DNA of 61,577 nucleotides from an uncultured Bacilli bacterium. Its GTDB lineage: Bacteria > Bacillota_I > Bacilli_A > RF39 > UBA660. Both the position numbers and the translations under genes were made by a program. Location of the stretch: contig CANPVU010000004.1 in the NCBI GenBank assembly GCA_947581765.1, positions 1-61,577 on the forward strand. The letters run 5' to 3'. Each line of letters starts with the position of its first letter. Positions within the stretch are counted from its first letter, which is position 1. Below the pieces are notes generated by a model. That model had not been told where the DNA came from, searched no databases, and saw only the letters and a program-made list of their open reading frames with translations. This document shows positions 30,801 to 42,239 of the stretch, in pieces.

Positions 30801-33800
30801 CATATTCAAGTGGTGTAGGTTGTACTCTTTCAAGTGCCTCAATGTTTTTATCAAACTTATTATCTTCATTTATTGATTTAGCATAATTAAGTTTATGTTT
30901 AACATTACCACTTAAATATTCACTTGCGATTACCCAACCTTTATTAAAGTCATTTAATTTTTCAGGATCTTGATAGATTAAATTATCAAGCTCTTCTATA
31001 ATTTCATCATCAGTTTTTGGATATAATGTTTTCATATATTCAAAATCTACACAACCACGATTATTAAGTGAATACTTTAATGCATCTTCTGCAGTTTCAG
31101 CACTTGTTATTACTTTACTTTTTCTTATTGTTCTTTTAGTAAAGACATCTCCCTTTTCATATTTAGGTTTATCATCTTCTATGTCTTCATCTTCTTTACT
31201 AACTTTATTTTCAATAGATGTAAGTAAATAATAATCTGGATCGCTTTCAAATGCTCTTGCATTTACACTATCATTAATATAACCATATCTTTTATAAAAC
31301 TCATCATATTCTTTACTTAACTTTTCTTGTGCTAGTGATAATTCTTCATCACTACCATCACGAAGTTGTATATCAAATACATCTCTTAAAGCATTTTTCA
31401 CTTTACAAAGACCAATAATTCTTTTTGCTACCATACCCTCTTGAATAGAATATGGAACTAAACTAGAGAATTGTCTTTGATATATTATGTCTTTTCCATC
31501 TTTATTAATAATGGTAAAAGCATTATTCTTAATACTATCATCTGCGTCTAATACATCTAAATTAGTATCATTGTTTTCTATAAAACTACTTTGTTCATAT
31601 ATGTTACTTGGTAATTGTCTTAATGCTCGTTGCATTATTTCATTTATATCTTTATCTTCAAATGGAATACAAGTTGCCATATCAAAATGTGTTGTAGTTT
31701 CCATTTTACCAAGCATCATATTTGGATTATCAATATAATAATTATTGATAGTTATCCCATCTTCATTTTCACTTGTATAAATCCATTTTTCTTCACTTAT
31801 ATCTTGTTTTAATTCATCTCTCTTTTTTAAGAAAATAATATCAGATGTCACTCTTGCATTAGCATTATTTGTAAATGTATTATTTGGTAATCTAATTGCA
31901 CCTAAAAACTCTGCTCGTTTTGCAATATACTCTCTTACTCTTGTATCTTTCTTATCAAGTGTTCCATCAGTAGTTATAAAAGCAATTATTCCACCATCTC
32001 TAACTTTATCAAGTGTCTTTTGGAAGAAATAATCATGTATTAAAAACTTATCTTTATATCTTTTATCATAGACAGTATTACTTCCAAAAGGAACATTACC
32101 AACTGCAACATCAAATAACTCATCTGCTACTTTTGAATTTTCATAACCAGTTATTTCTATTTTTGCATTAGGATAAAGTTTTTTAGCAATTCTTCCACTT
32201 ATACCATCTAACTCAACACCATATAATTTAGATTTATTAAATTCTTCTGGTAATCTACCGAAGAAATTTCCAATAGCACAACTTGGCTCTAAAATATTCC
32301 CTTTTTCAAATCCAAATTGTTTAAGTGCATTATATATTCCATCTATTACCATATTTGGAGTATAAAAAGATGATAAGGTTGAATGTGCAACTGCTTTATA
32401 TTCTTCATCACTTAAAAGTAATTTTAATCTTTCTCTTTCACTTTTCCAATTATCTTTTCTTTCATCAAAAGCATCAGCAATTCCACCCCAACCTACATAA
32501 CGAGATAAAATGTCTTGTTCTTCTTTTGTTGCGTTTCTATCTTCATTTTCAAGTTGTTTCAAAATTTCAATAGCTTTTATATTATCTTCAAATCTTGATT
32601 TTGCTCCAAAACTTCTTTCAATTTTACTATCGTCAATATGATAATTAAATGTTGGATACTCATCCTTGACTTCAGTTTCAATATTTCTTATTTCATAAGT
32701 AATATCAGATACTTCATTAACTATTTGTTCTAATTCTTGACTATCAATTTCACCTTGATTTATAAGTTTCGTACTAGGTATATCCATATCAAATTGCTTT
32801 TCGTCAAAATTATTCCAATAAATATGAATCATATTTGGAGTAAATCTTATTGAAAAATCCTTATCTTTATATAAGGATTGAATAAAAGCGTTATTTAATA
32901 TTAATTCATTTAATTTTATTTCTTCAGTTTTGTCAGTATTAAAAAATGTAAAACTATTTTCACTATCAGCATAATCATCAATCAAAGAACTTTTTAAAAT
33001 TATAGATAAATTTCTTTTTTTACTAGATATATGTTCCCATCGTTGTAACTCAACATTGTATATTTCAAAAGTATTCATATATCTTGTATCAAAGGAATTA
33101 AATATACCGCATATTTTATTAGCTAATAAATTTTCTCTTGATTCAAACAAAGATAATTGTTCTACATCTTCATCTATTATATTTTTTAGCTCATTACTTT
33201 CTAATTTTTCCTTATGCTTTTTTTCTTTTTCAACAGCATAAATACGCTCTAAGATTTCATAATTTACTCCAGTGTTAATTTCAATAGATTCTAGACTTTT
33301 TTTTAAATCATTATCTATAATATCCTCTTCAATTATAGAAATAATTTCTTCTTTAATTTTATCTAAAACTATAACATATTTATTGATTTCCTTATATAAA
33401 CTACAGCTTTCTTTATTAATAACTTGCATACATTTCATGATATTATCCATTGACAATTTTTTTAATTGTGAATATGAACTTTCTGTATCTATTGGAATAT
33501 CTTTACCTATTTTAGTTAAAATAATAGAGGATATAGATTCACTCACAAATTTTTTTTCGTCTAAACTCAAATTTGAATAATTATTATTTAATAAATTATC
33601 TATATTCACTTTTAATGCAATAGTAAATTTTTCAGAAATTGATATATCATTTCTATTAAGTTCTAATTTATTCTTGAAAGAATAAATATTAGCTATATCT
33701 TCATCATACTTTGCATTATATTTCCAAATAATAAATGATTTTCCATAAGTTTGAGCTATATCAAAAACGTATACTTTATAATCATTTTTTAAAATTGGGA

Positions 33801-34041
33801 TTCCATGACTCCCTCTTTTTATTCTTCTATTCACAGATTCTTTATTCCAATCATCAAAGGTTGCAAATATTTTGCCTCTAGGATTATATGAATAAATATT
33901 AAGTAAGTTATCAATAGAATGATAACCTAAATTTTCAGACCAAAATCTAATAAAATCATGCCAACCTTTATCATAATTAAGTATATCTTTAATGGTTTCA
34001 TCACGATTATTGTAAAAAAAATTAACAAATTTTTTATTCAA
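27877..34041 (-). CDS. Giant ArdC-like / DNA methylase-like / SNF2-type helicase fusion of the kind carried by ICEs
   Basis: N-terminal ArdC-like ssDNA-binding pattern; methylase region ([26 protein letters not shown]); helicase motifs [38 protein letters not shown]-like [20 protein letters not shown]. Confidence 0.9.
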   Translation of the reverse strand: MNKKFVNFFYNNRDETIKDILNYDKGWHDFIRFWSENLGYHSIDNLLNIYSYNPRGKIFATFDDWNKESVNRRIKRGSHGIPILKNDYKVYVFDIAQTYGKSFIIWKYNAKYDEDIANIYSFKNKLELNRNDISISEKFTIALKVNIDNLLNNNYSNLSLDEKKFVSESISSIILTKIGKDIPIDTESSYSQLKKLSMDNIMKCMQVINKESCSLYKEINKYVIVLDKIKEEIISIIEEDIIDNDLKKSLESIEINTGVNYEILERIYAVEKEKKHKEKLESNELKNIIDEDVEQLSLFESRENLLANKICGIFNSFDTRYMNTFEIYNVELQRWEHISSKKRNLSIILKSSLIDDYADSENSFTFFNTDKTEEIKLNELILNNAFIQSLYKDKDFSIRFTPNMIHIYWNNFDEKQFDMDIPSTKLINQGEIDSQELEQIVNEVSDITYEIRNIETEVKDEYPTFNYHIDDSKIERSFGAKSRFEDNIKAIEILKQLENEDRNATKEEQDILSRYVGWGGIADAFDERKDNWKSERERLKLLLSDEEYKAVAHSTLSSFYTPNMVIDGIYNALKQFGFEKGNILEPSCAIGNFFGRLPEEFNKSKLYGVELDGISGRIAKKLYPNAKIEITGYENSKVADELFDVAVGNVPFGSNTVYDKRYKDKFLIHDYFFQKTLDKVRDGGIIAFITTDGTLDKKDTRVREYIAKRAEFLGAIRLPNNTFTNNANARVTSDIIFLKKRDELKQDISEEKWIYTSENEDGITINNYYIDNPNMMLGKMETTTHFDMATCIPFEDKDINEIMQRALRQLPSNIYEQSSFIENNDTNLDVLDADDSIKNNAFTIINKDGKDIIYQRQFSSLVPYSIQEGMVAKRIIGLCKVKNALRDVFDIQLRDGSDEELSLAQEKLSKEYDEFYKRYGYINDSVNARAFESDPDYYLLTSIENKVSKEDEDIEDDKPKYEKGDVFTKRTIRKSKVITSAETAEDALKYSLNNRGCVDFEYMKTLYPKTDDEIIEELDNLIYQDPEKLNDFNKGWVIASEYLSGNVKHKLNYAKSINEDNKFDKNIEALERVQPTPLEYDEISVKLGSTWVPEDVYHQFCCELLDIQSWNKSRLKIKYAKEVNTWLFQASGLYGYGVKNTSVWGTDRADALSLIKNALNLQSVTIYDKLDDDRRVVNPVETANAREKQELIKQEFKEWIWKDEERRNRLKKLYNEQFNCMKEREFDGSHLTFDGMNPNIELREHQKNAVARVLYGGNTLLAHAVGAGKTYECIASAMELKRLGIVSKPMFVVPNHLLGQWANEILKLYPTANILVATQKDFEKTRRKKLMGKIATGEYDAVLIAHSSFGLIPMSKEYEQKHIEKEIEEVVNAIERIKEESGDSLSVKKLEQIKTSMDTKLKTLLDRPKDDVVTFEELGVDELIVDEAHMFKNLPMYSKIRNVAGINNSESKKATDLFMKISYILENNGGKGAVFATGTPISNSMGELFAMQKYLQLDRLREMGLEHFDEWASTFGEIVNSFEIAPDGSGFRTKARFAQFFNIPELMTLFKEVADIKTSKMLDLPVPKLKGGDYKTIVAPKSEQLGEYIEKLSERSEHIRNGCNPREDNMLLVTNDGRKAALDLRMIDPTMPDLPNSKINMAVENIYRIWLENREDKLTQLVFCDLSTPKTDGTFNIYDDIKTKLMEKGVPEAEIEFIHNAKTNPQKLKLFEDMRNGTKRILIGSTSKMGAGMNVQDKLIALHHLDCPWRPSDIEQREGRILRQGNQNEEVEIYRYVTEGSFDAYSYQLIQTKSTFINQIMVNSNGGGRTAEDLDRDTLTYAEVKALASGNPLILDKFKVENELKQLYLSKSRYDKSHIELETKYNRDLPRQLKYQTQYLSNLETDILKVKDLSADNFQITIRDQLFDSRKDASTKFYQSLSLLKTNEEIKLGEISGFDIVGTKDELCYKPVVYVKGVGKYKVEISNLDEIGNIYKLENILKSFGNKINTTKEQIAYNEKQLIDIKEELDKPFTQNDRIRELQKEKARIDSELDLDKQENTRSVEETNDEDLER

Positions 34042-34091
34042 AATTTTCCCCCCCTCAAAAAAATTGGTATATTTCTATACCAAAAATTTAG

Positions 34092-36083
34092 TTATTTTAA
34101 ATAAATCTCTATTTTTGAATTTCTGTTTTTTCTATTTATCTTTTCTTTGTTTGAAATAATTGAAAAATTAAAATTCATGTGTTCAGATAAAGTTGTTAAT
34201 TGTAGAATATCTACATTTGACATGATTGAAGATAAGTATAAATCAACACGATTTACATTGTTATAATTTACATATTGCACTTCATAATCAACATTTATAA
34301 ATATTTTTAAAACTTCATCTATTATTTCATCAAGTTTTCTCTTAATATCATTATTTATTGAATCTAATTCAAATTTTTCAGATTGCACTTTTGATTGTAT
34401 ATCATTATTATTATTCAACTGTATATCTTCAACAGTATAATAAGTATCAACAAGTCTTTGTAAAGGTCTTTTAGTTCTTTCTATTTCTCCAGACCTATAA
34501 CAACTAAATTTTTTATAAATAATAGTATCTCTTAATATTGGATATCCTTTTGTTGGAAATATAATTATCTTATAATGTAATTGTTTTATTTCATCAGCTG
34601 TCATAAGACTTCTACTAATCAATGATGTATTTTTACTACCATTATTATTAATAAAACTCATTGAGTAATTTACTGAAGATGTTAAAACACCATGCGCTCC
34701 TAATCTTTTACTTATTTCATCAGCTGTACTTTGTGTATTTGTTTTTAAATATGCTAACCCACAGTTATCTTGAATAATTTGACTAACTTCTTTACCATAT
34801 AAATTATCCAATTGAGCAAAACTTTGTAAAAAGAAATTAAACCACATACCCCTGCTTCTTGCTACACTAACCATTGTAGTAATATCTGATAATGGTGGTG
34901 TATTAGCAAACTCATCTAACATAAATACTAAATCATAAGGAAGTCTTTTATTTTCTTGCTCATTACATAATAAAACCAAAGTTTTATAAATTAATGAAAC
35001 AATTATAGAAATTAATGAATAGTAGATTTTTGATTCATCTGGAATGCAACAATATAATACGGTAGGTTTCTTACCCAAAACATCAAAATCAAAATCCGAA
35101 TTAGATGTAATATTTTCTACATTGACATCATCATATAAAGTCATTCTTTCATTGAATGTTGATGTTATAGATCTATATGTTGTATCTGATATATTTAATA
35201 TTGGTAATAATTTGTCTTTGCTTTTCATCTCATAAGTTTTAGACTCCATATATTTTTTTAATTTTTTGTTATTTGTTTCTGTCATAGAACTATTTTGAAA
35301 CTTTTTTACAGATGTCAAAGTAATTTGATTTCTATTGATTTTACCATCAGCATATTCTTCCAAAAATAAAAAAATAATGCCATACAATAAATCGGCACTA
35401 CTATTATTCCAAAACTTCTCACGAGCAGTTGTATCATCCATTATCATTTTAGATATATCATTAACCAATTGATTTGCTTCTGCAAAATGAATTATTGATT
35501 TATTTTTATACTCCATTTTTTTATCTTCGTTTATTTCATTTTCACTTAATTTTTTAAAATTATTATATAACTCATATTCCTTTATTACTGGTTCAAGTAA
35601 ATTTATATGATGACTATATTCTGGGTGTCTAAAGTCAAGAGTTATTACATCATAACCATTTTCTTTAAACAATTTACTTGTTGTCGAAAAAATCTCTCCT
35701 TTAGGATCGGTAATAAAAACACTTTTTTTAGTTTTTGCAGTTGCAATAAAAGAGCAACTTGGAATAACAGCAGTAGCACTTTTTCCACTACCTGTAGAAC
35801 CTAAATAAATCCAATGAGGTGTTTCCATATCAAACCATACCTTTTTATTATTTTTACTATAATATATCGGAAAACCACTTTCATCTATATTATCTATATA
35901 TTCTAAATGGAAATTCTTTTTTATTTCAGTTAATGTGGCCCATCTTGCAGATCCATGTTCTTTATTGTCCTTTATTTTTTCTTTTGAAATCAAAGGTTCT
36001 ACAAATAGCAATATAATAATAATTACAAAAATTAATAAACTTACAACTACTAATTGCATTTTATCTTTCCACTTCTTTATCAA
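34092..36083 (-). CDS. VirD4/TraG-type IV coupling protein
   Basis: IYLGSTGSGKSATAVIPS Walker A; LDEFANTPPLSDITTMVSVARSRGMWFNFFLQSFAQLDNLYG. Confidence 0.93.
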   Translation of the reverse strand: MIKKWKDKMQLVVVSLLIFVIIIILLFVEPLISKEKIKDNKEHGSARWATLTEIKKNFHLEYIDNIDESGFPIYYSKNNKKVWFDMETPHWIYLGSTGSGKSATAVIPSCSFIATAKTKKSVFITDPKGEIFSTTSKLFKENGYDVITLDFRHPEYSHHINLLEPVIKEYELYNNFKKLSENEINEDKKMEYKNKSIIHFAEANQLVNDISKMIMDDTTAREKFWNNSSADLLYGIIFLFLEEYADGKINRNQITLTSVKKFQNSSMTETNNKKLKKYMESKTYEMKSKDKLLPILNISDTTYRSITSTFNERMTLYDDVNVENITSNSDFDFDVLGKKPTVLYCCIPDESKIYYSLISIIVSLIYKTLVLLCNEQENKRLPYDLVFMLDEFANTPPLSDITTMVSVARSRGMWFNFFLQSFAQLDNLYGKEVSQIIQDNCGLAYLKTNTQSTADEISKRLGAHGVLTSSVNYSMSFINNNGSKNTSLISRSLMTADEIKQLHYKIIIFPTKGYPILRDTIIYKKFSCYRSGEIERTKRPLQRLVDTYYTVEDIQLNNNNDIQSKVQSEKFELDSINNDIKRKLDEIIDEVLKIFINVDYEVQYVNYNNVNRVDLYLSSIMSNVDILQLTTLSEHMNFNFSIISNKEKINRKNRNSKIEIYLK

Positions 36084-36309
36084 TAAAAGTATTTTTTAAA
36101 AAATTTACTTGTTCTTTTTTAAACTCTATTATTAATTTGTACTGACACTTCTCTGTTTGCACTTTAGTTTGTTCTAATTTTGTTTCCAACTTTCCAATAT
36201 CTTTTTCCAACTTTTTAATTTCATTCAAAACAATTCCTAATTGCTTATCATACTTTTCCAATTTTAATTGTATATTAGAAAATTCTAAATTTAATTTTGT
36301 AAAATCCAT
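36061..36309 (-). CDS. Small coiled-coil protein
   Basis: 82-aa Lys/Glu-rich heptad-like sequence, overlapping the T4CP gene start. Confidence 0.5.
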   Translation of the reverse strand: MDFTKLNLEFSNIQLKLEKYDKQLGIVLNEIKKLEKDIGKLETKLEQTKVQTEKCQYKLIIEFKKEQVNFLKNTFIDKEVER

Positions 36310-36317
36310 TGTAATTC

Positions 36318-36653
36318 CTACCTTTCTATTTCTTCTTTATAAAAATCATGATTATCATCTTCAACAGCCTGTAAAATATCATCATAATCCATATCTTTTA
36401 TTTTTTCAATAAAAGAGTTATCTTTGGCATAACATTCAGTTAAAAAATAAGCGATTTGAGATGTTGACAAATTACTATATTCATCATCCAAATATAAATT
36501 GTATGACAATTCTTGAATATTAATTGCAGTTTCATCATCAACATTAATTTCTTCATTTTTTGAAACATCATAGATGCTATCATATATACAATATATATTT
36601 AAATTAGCCTTATCTTCATTTGATAATCTTTTATACATTTCTAAAATATTCAT
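36318..36653 (-). CDS. Hypothetical acidic protein of the element
   Basis: 111-aa ORF with strong GGGAGGAGG Shine-Dalgarno. Confidence 0.55.
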   Translation of the reverse strand: MNILEMYKRLSNEDKANLNIYCIYDSIYDVSKNEEINVDDETAINIQELSYNLYLDDEYSNLSTSQIAYFLTECYAKDNSFIEKIKDMDYDDILQAVEDDNHDFYKEEIER

Positions 36654-36753
36654 TTTTTTCCTCCTCCCTAGAACATCTACTTGATACTACCAAAGTAGAA
36701 TAAATAAAAAGCAATAAGACTAATCCTATTGCACTTAATATAATTAATAACAT
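36631..36753 (-). CDS. Small single-TM protein (40 aa) MLLIILSAIGLVLLLFIYSTLVVSSRCSREEEKNEYFRNV
   Basis: RBS AGGAGG before ATG; hydrophobic helix then RCSREEE; its end overlaps the next ORF. Paralogous to 50270..50386. Not in the ORF track. Confidence 0.75.
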   Translation of the reverse strand: MLLIILSAIGLVLLLFIYSTLVVSSRCSREEEKNEYFRNV

Positions 36754-36804
36754 AAGTTCCTCCTTTCATCATATAAAAAAAATTAAAATTAAAAAAATCT
36801 AATC

Positions 36805-37191
36805 TTATCTATCATTATTTAAATTATTATCTTGGTTTATTTCTCTATACTTTAATTCTTCATACTGTTTATAATCTTCTGGAGAACATTTCTTTAGTAA
36901 TTCATGATTTAATGAAACCATATAGTATTTACCATTATTATATTTATATGTTTCAATAGGTTCTCCAATAATCCCTTTATCATTTAGAAAACTTATTAAT
37001 TCATTATCTAAATTTCCATTCATAAAAACATAATTGTCTGATGGTAAATATAGATCTGTTAAATTAACTGTAATATCATCAAAAGGTTCATCAATTAAGT
37101 CTAATCCGACATATATTCTATCATTATTATAAATTCCTACACTTAAAAACAAGTCATTTCCTTTATAAATTCCTATACTTTTCCTATTCAT
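36805..37191 (-). CDS. Hypothetical ICE-associated protein, possibly DUF4313-like
   Basis: 128-aa ORF with a pattern recalled from ICE proteins; family assignment uncertain. Confidence 0.4.
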   Translation of the reverse strand: MNRKSIGIYKGNDLFLSVGIYNNDRIYVGLDLIDEPFDDITVNLTDLYLPSDNYVFMNGNLDNELISFLNDKGIIGEPIETYKYNNGKYYMVSLNHELLKKCSPEDYKQYEELKYREINQDNNLNNDR

Positions 37192-37209
37192 AACTTTCCT
37201 CTCTTTCTT

Positions 37210-37238
37210 ACAAAAAAAAAGAACATTACTGTTCCTTT
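37210..37238 (-). terminator. Terminator of the ABC/lipoprotein operon
   Basis: AAAGGAACAGTAATGTTCTTTTTTTTT on the minus strand. Confidence 0.75.
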
Positions 37239-37252
37239 AATATATTTACTTT

Positions 37253-37351
37253 TTACTTCTCTTGATTATATTTAAAAGCATATCCCTCACTAATACATAA
37301 TACTTTATCGTCAATTTCTAATTTTTCATTTTTTCTTATGATGAAATCCAT
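37253..37351 (-). CDS. Possible 32-aa peptide MDFIIRKNEKLEIDDKVLCISEGYAFKYNQEK
   Basis: Short open frame between the ABC operon and its terminator; weak RBS. Confidence 0.3.
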   Translation of the reverse strand: MDFIIRKNEKLEIDDKVLCISEGYAFKYNQEK

Positions 37352-37399
37352 TTTACTATCAACTTTTTCCTTAATTTTTCAATACATTTTAAATGTATT

Positions 37400-39181
37400 T
37401 TACCTTATTAAATCAATAATTCTCTTTTTCATTATTTTATTAACTGGTAATTTTATAAGAATATAAATATATACTAAATAAATAAAGATAAAGAGTAACA
37501 AAATTATCAATGGTGGAAATAGGTTTATATTAAATATAAATTTTATAAGCAAATTAATAAAAAATAATAAAACACAACTAAATAACAAACTTTTTATATA
37601 TCTAAAAAAATATTCTTTTTTAATATTTTTAGTTATTCTCTTTTTATCAATATTGAATAGTTGCATATAACCTATTTCTTTTTTTCTAAAATGAAGTTGC
37701 AACATTATTTCATTCGACAAAAACAACAAGACAATAATACTAGAAAATATAATAATCAAAATCAATATATTAAATAAAAAATTTATACTACTTTGAGAAG
37801 ATTCTATTTTATTATCCCAATACAGATAAACTCCTAATTTTTTTAATTTTGTTACATCTGACTTATTCCCATATAAATTTTTAGTTGAAGCAAAAAGCAC
37901 TTTACTATTTTTTATTTCTCCAAACGTTTTTAAATAATCATAAGGAACCAACATGATATAATCTTTATTACTCAAAGAATAATAAGGATTTGAATCATTA
38001 GCCAAATTAATTATTTTTTCATTTGAAGATATTATTCCTGATATAACAAATTTTTTATTATCAAAAGTTATACTCATCCCTATAGTTTTTTCTGCATCCA
38101 CGTTTGGAAAAAAATTGTTAACTAAATTTAAATTAACCAAAATTTCATTGTTTTTTACTGGGAACTTTCCATATATTAAATTTTCTTTATTTTTAAAATA
38201 ACTATCACAATAATCTGGAAGAATATAACTTTTTATACCATTAGAAAATTCATAATAATAATTATCATATAATTTTAAATCTATAATATCACTTACTTGT
38301 TCATACGTATTTTTTTCAACTTCAAAAGAATTTAATGGATATTTGTCTTTCAGTAAATTTATATACTCATTTTTAAAATTAAATCTAAAACCTAATATAA
38401 ACAAAAATAATGTTAATAATATAGTCGATACCAGAAAACTCTTTTTTGAAGAACTTTTTTTTAATTTGTTAATAACATATTTTTTATCAATCTCTTTAAA
38501 ATTAATTTCACATTTTTTTTCTTTGAAATTTGGCTCACAATTTTTTTGAAACTTTTTTGAATTATTTTTAGAAACTACTTTGTCAACATTTCCATAATCC
38601 AAATAAATTATTTGATCTGCTATTTCATCAAAATAATTATCATGTGTCGAAATAATAATTATTTTATTAAAGTTTTTAATTTTATTAAATTCTTTAACTA
38701 TAATTTTAGCATTATTTTCGTCTAATGAAGCTGTTGGCTCATCAGCTAAAATTAAATCATTATCAACCAATAACATTCTGCACAAAGCTACTCGTTGTCT
38801 TTCTCCACCTGATAGTTCATTTGGATACTTATCAAGAAAACTTAATACTCCAAATAATTCAGCATAATAATTTATTTTTTCTTTATCACAACAAACCATC
38901 ATTAAATTTTCAATAACTGTCATATTAGAAAATAAATTACTAGCTTGTGTCATATATCCAACAAAATGATTTTTGCGAAAATCTTGAATAACATTACTAT
39001 CAATTATATATTCGCCACTATAATCTAAAACTATACCAGATAATATATTAAGTAAAGTTGTTTTTCCACTACCAGAAACACCTTTTATAACATATATGTT
39101 TCCAGGCATAAACGAATAACTTATTTTATTTAAAATTGTTTTATCACCATATTTCTTTGTAATTTTTTCTAATTTTATCAT
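37400..39181 (-). CDS. MacB-like (type VII) ABC protein: N-terminal ATPase fused to FtsX-type permease
   Basis: GVSGSGKTTLLNILSG, LSGGERQRVALCRMLL, DEPTASLDENN; TM at ~245 and three C-terminal TMs around a large extracytoplasmic region. Confidence 0.88.
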   Translation of the reverse strand: MIKLEKITKKYGDKTILNKISYSFMPGNIYVIKGVSGSGKTTLLNILSGIVLDYSGEYIIDSNVIQDFRKNHFVGYMTQASNLFSNMTVIENLMMVCCDKEKINYYAELFGVLSFLDKYPNELSGGERQRVALCRMLLVDNDLILADEPTASLDENNAKIIVKEFNKIKNFNKIIIISTHDNYFDEIADQIIYLDYGNVDKVVSKNNSKKFQKNCEPNFKEKKCEINFKEIDKKYVINKLKKSSSKKSFLVSTILLTLFLFILGFRFNFKNEYINLLKDKYPLNSFEVEKNTYEQVSDIIDLKLYDNYYYEFSNGIKSYILPDYCDSYFKNKENLIYGKFPVKNNEILVNLNLVNNFFPNVDAEKTIGMSITFDNKKFVISGIISSNEKIINLANDSNPYYSLSNKDYIMLVPYDYLKTFGEIKNSKVLFASTKNLYGNKSDVTKLKKLGVYLYWDNKIESSQSSINFLFNILILIIIFSSIIVLLFLSNEIMLQLHFRKKEIGYMQLFNIDKKRITKNIKKEYFFRYIKSLLFSCVLLFFINLLIKFIFNINLFPPLIILLLFIFIYLVYIYILIKLPVNKIMKKRIIDLIR

Positions 39182-41076
39182 ATTAAATCCCTAGACTCCT
39201 GTAAAATTTCATACCACCCAATTTTTTTTATTCTTTTAGAAATAAATATCATGGATATAAAACAAATAAATACTATAAAAATAACAAAAAGTATTAGCAA
39301 TAAAATATTAAAATCAAATAATCTAAATTTAAAAATATTTAAAATATCATTAAGATAATTTAATAAAATTGCAATTATAAATGCAAATATTATTGATTTT
39401 ATTAATAGCTTACATATATTTATTAAGTTAGCAAGAATATAATTTTTTGCAACAAAGTCTGATTTATATCTATAATAATTATAAACACAATAATTATATT
39501 TATAATATTCTATTCTTGATATTAAAGATTGAAAATAAAATAAGAAAGATATTATAATGCATATCAATGCTACCGGATACATTATTATTGATAAAGCACT
39601 AAAACTATTAAATAAATTATAGAATGATTTACTATATCCACTGATAAATTCATTACTATTATTATAATATTTATTAAATACACTATTCATACTTTTAAAA
39701 TTTTTAAAATATAAAATATATTTTGTGGGTTCTGAAAAATAGTTTTCCGTGAATTTAGAATTTATAAAAAACTTTTCATTAATTGTATCTGTCTCTATAC
39801 CATATGGTTTAAAATACATTAATTCATCTTCTGAAAAATCATCAAATATTCCAGCAATTCTAAATTCCTCTTTGCCATTGTACAATTTCAAAGATATTTT
39901 CTTTCCAACTAAACTTTTTATATCTTTGTTATTTGCTAAAGATAATGCATATTTTTTACCAATTATTATATCATTTTTATCTTCAAAATATTGTCCGTAA
40001 ATAATTTTTTTTGAATATTTAAAATATTCAGGATTATATGGAATAGTAACTACATTAAACTCATAAAAAGTATCATCATTTTTCATACTAAAACCATCAT
40101 TAAAATTTGTTATCGGAATATTTAAAGCATAATCAATCACTATTTCTTTCACATTAGGATCACTTAGTAATTCTTGATATTCATTAAAATATTTATCACT
40201 ATATGTTATCTTAAATTGATTTATTTTATATCTTTTCTCAATATTAGATAACAATTTGTTCATTGGAGAATTGCATAAAAATAAAATTAAAATTGATAAA
40301 ACAAATACAATACTAAGTATAAAGTTTGATTTTTTTTCAAATTTAGAATATTTATATTGTTCAAGCATAAATTTTAAAATGGATTTCCTACTAGTTGTAT
40401 CATCAAAAGATATTTCAGCGCCATCAGTAGTGCTATTTTTAGAAACTACATATTCACTTGCATTTTCTAAATTAATAATTTCATCACAATTATTTTTTAA
40501 TTCAGAATCATGTGAACTCATTATTACAATAATATTCTCTTTAATTTTATTTAATAATTTAATCACTTTTAATTTATTTTCTCTATCTAATGAGGCTGTT
40601 GGTTCATCAAGTAATAAGACTTTTTTATTCATTAATACTGCTTGTATAATAGCTATTCTTTGTTTTTCTCCTCCAGATAATTCATTAGGGTATTTATTTC
40701 GTGTATCATATAAATTAAACTTTTTTAAATATTCAATAATTTTTTTATCATCGGTGCAACAAAGTTCTAAATTTTTTAATATTGTTAAATAATCTATAAA
40801 AAATGTATTTTGTGAAATATATCCTATTTTTTCCATCATTAATTCATTATCTACTTTTTTTTGAAATTTTATATTTGATGAAAAAGAGATTTCACCATTA
40901 TCAAAATTTTCAATACCACAGATAATATTTAACAAAGTAGTTTTACCACTTCCACTTCTCCCACATAAAAAATATATTTTTCCTGGATTAAAACAGTAAG
41001 AAAAATTTTCAAATATAACTTGTTTTCCGTAGTGCTTAGATATTTTATCACAATTAATTTTCATTATTTGCCACAC
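39178..41076 (-). CDS. MacB-like (type VII) ABC protein, probable partner of the previous one
   Basis: GRSGSGKTTLLNIICG, LSGGEKQRIAIIQAVL, DEPTASLDREN; same domain order. Likely start at the internal MKINCDKI. Confidence 0.87.
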   Translation of the reverse strand: MWQIMKINCDKISKHYGKQVIFENFSYCFNPGKIYFLCGRSGSGKTTLLNIICGIENFDNGEISFSSNIKFQKKVDNELMMEKIGYISQNTFFIDYLTILKNLELCCTDDKKIIEYLKKFNLYDTRNKYPNELSGGEKQRIAIIQAVLMNKKVLLLDEPTASLDRENKLKVIKLLNKIKENIIVIMSSHDSELKNNCDEIINLENASEYVVSKNSTTDGAEISFDDTTSRKSILKFMLEQYKYSKFEKKSNFILSIVFVLSILILFLCNSPMNKLLSNIEKRYKINQFKITYSDKYFNEYQELLSDPNVKEIVIDYALNIPITNFNDGFSMKNDDTFYEFNVVTIPYNPEYFKYSKKIIYGQYFEDKNDIIIGKKYALSLANNKDIKSLVGKKISLKLYNGKEEFRIAGIFDDFSEDELMYFKPYGIETDTINEKFFINSKFTENYFSEPTKYILYFKNFKSMNSVFNKYYNNSNEFISGYSKSFYNLFNSFSALSIIMYPVALICIIISFLFYFQSLISRIEYYKYNYCVYNYYRYKSDFVAKNYILANLINICKLLIKSIIFAFIIAILLNYLNDILNIFKFRLFDFNILLLILFVIFIVFICFISMIFISKRIKKIGWYEILQESRDLI

Positions 41077-41878
41077 TACCCAATAATTCTTTTAATTTAG
41101 TTGTATCAAATGTTTTTCCATCAAAAACATCAATATCAAAAATTTGCTTTTCAACAATTTCTTTTTCTAATAATAATAAATTATTGTAATCTTCTATTTG
41201 ATCTTCAGTTGCCTCATTATCATTAACCAAAGTTGATAAGAATTTTCCATCCTTATTTATATAATCAATTTTAGCAAATTTAATATTTCCATTATATATC
41301 ATATATCCAACTCTAAATACACCATTTCCGCTTTCAATATCTAAAGATGATGCAAAAGATAAATAATCGTATTTTCCATGAGATACTTCTTCTTCATTTA
41401 AACTTGATTTATATAATTCAATAACTAAATTTTCATCGATAGTTTTCAATTCTAATTCTTTCAATTTGGATTCAAAATTTTCTTCATTAAATGCCCCAGA
41501 ATCTAAAAAATCTGATAATTTAAGATATTCTTGTCTAGTTTTTTCTCCATTTAATAATGTATATACACCTGGTTCCATGGTATTAATTGTCTCACCAGTT
41601 TTGCCATCAATGATTGGAATATAAAATTTATCATTAGTGTCTTTTTTCAATAAATCTATCCTATTAAATTCGTATCCATAAATTTTAGTAAAATTCCCAC
41701 TATCATCTTTTTGATAAAAAGTACAAAAGTAATTAATCCAATTATCATCTTCTTTATACGAACATTTTTCTAAGGAATGTACCTCGTTATCTTCTTCAAT
41801 TTTTTTATCATTTTTACAACCTGTTAAAACAATTAAAACAAATCCACATAACAATAAACTTAATAATATTTTTTTCAT
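41054..41878 (-). CDS. Lipoprotein, accessory to the ABC pair
   Basis: MKKILLSLLLCGFVLIVLTGC lipobox with RBS AAGGAGTGAG; start moved from track 41926 to 41878; overlaps the ABC gene. Confidence 0.8.
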   Translation of the reverse strand: MKKILLSLLLCGFVLIVLTGCKNDKKIEEDNEVHSLEKCSYKEDDNWINYFCTFYQKDDSGNFTKIYGYEFNRIDLLKKDTNDKFYIPIIDGKTGETINTMEPGVYTLLNGEKTRQEYLKLSDFLDSGAFNEENFESKLKELELKTIDENLVIELYKSSLNEEEVSHGKYDYLSFASSLDIESGNGVFRVGYMIYNGNIKFAKIDYINKDGKFLSTLVNDNEATEDQIEDYNNLLLLEKEIVEKQIFDIDVFDGKTFDTTKLKELLGSVANNEN

Positions 41879-42201
41879 ATACTCACTCCTTATAATATAA
41901 TGGTAGTGTAAAAAATTCTGCAACATCTACCTAATTTTTCTATATTTAACTTGTATATTTTACAAATTAAATTTACAATACTTATGTATCTTTTATATAA
42001 TTATATCAATTTTGATTTTATTTTTAAATACTAATTTATTGTTAACATAAAAAAAATAAATTTATCAATAATAATAGTATTCATTTTAATAATAATCAAG
42101 ACCATTATTTTTATTAATAATAAAAAAAATAATACTTATACAATTTCATTAGTAATTAACTTTTTAATATTTTTTCATAATTATCCATTTAAACTTTTTT
42201 C

Positions 42202-42238
42202 ACTATTAAGGTATATGGGAGAATTAATCCCCCATATA
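42202..42238 (-). terminator. Strong hairpin after the 172-aa secreted protein gene
   Basis: GGTATATGGGGGATTAATTCTCCCATATACC; no strong U-tract, so terminator or processing/stability hairpin. Confidence 0.45.
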
Positions 42239-42239
42239 C

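Noticed and set aside
29105-33580. Multiple plus-strand ORFs of 60-100 aa opposite the 2054-aa gene
   Set aside because: Shadow ORFs with no RBS or domain; the minus strand carries clear helicase motifs.
40256-40792. Plus-strand 178-aa ORF
   Set aside because: Antisense to the ATPase part of the ABC gene at 39178..41076.
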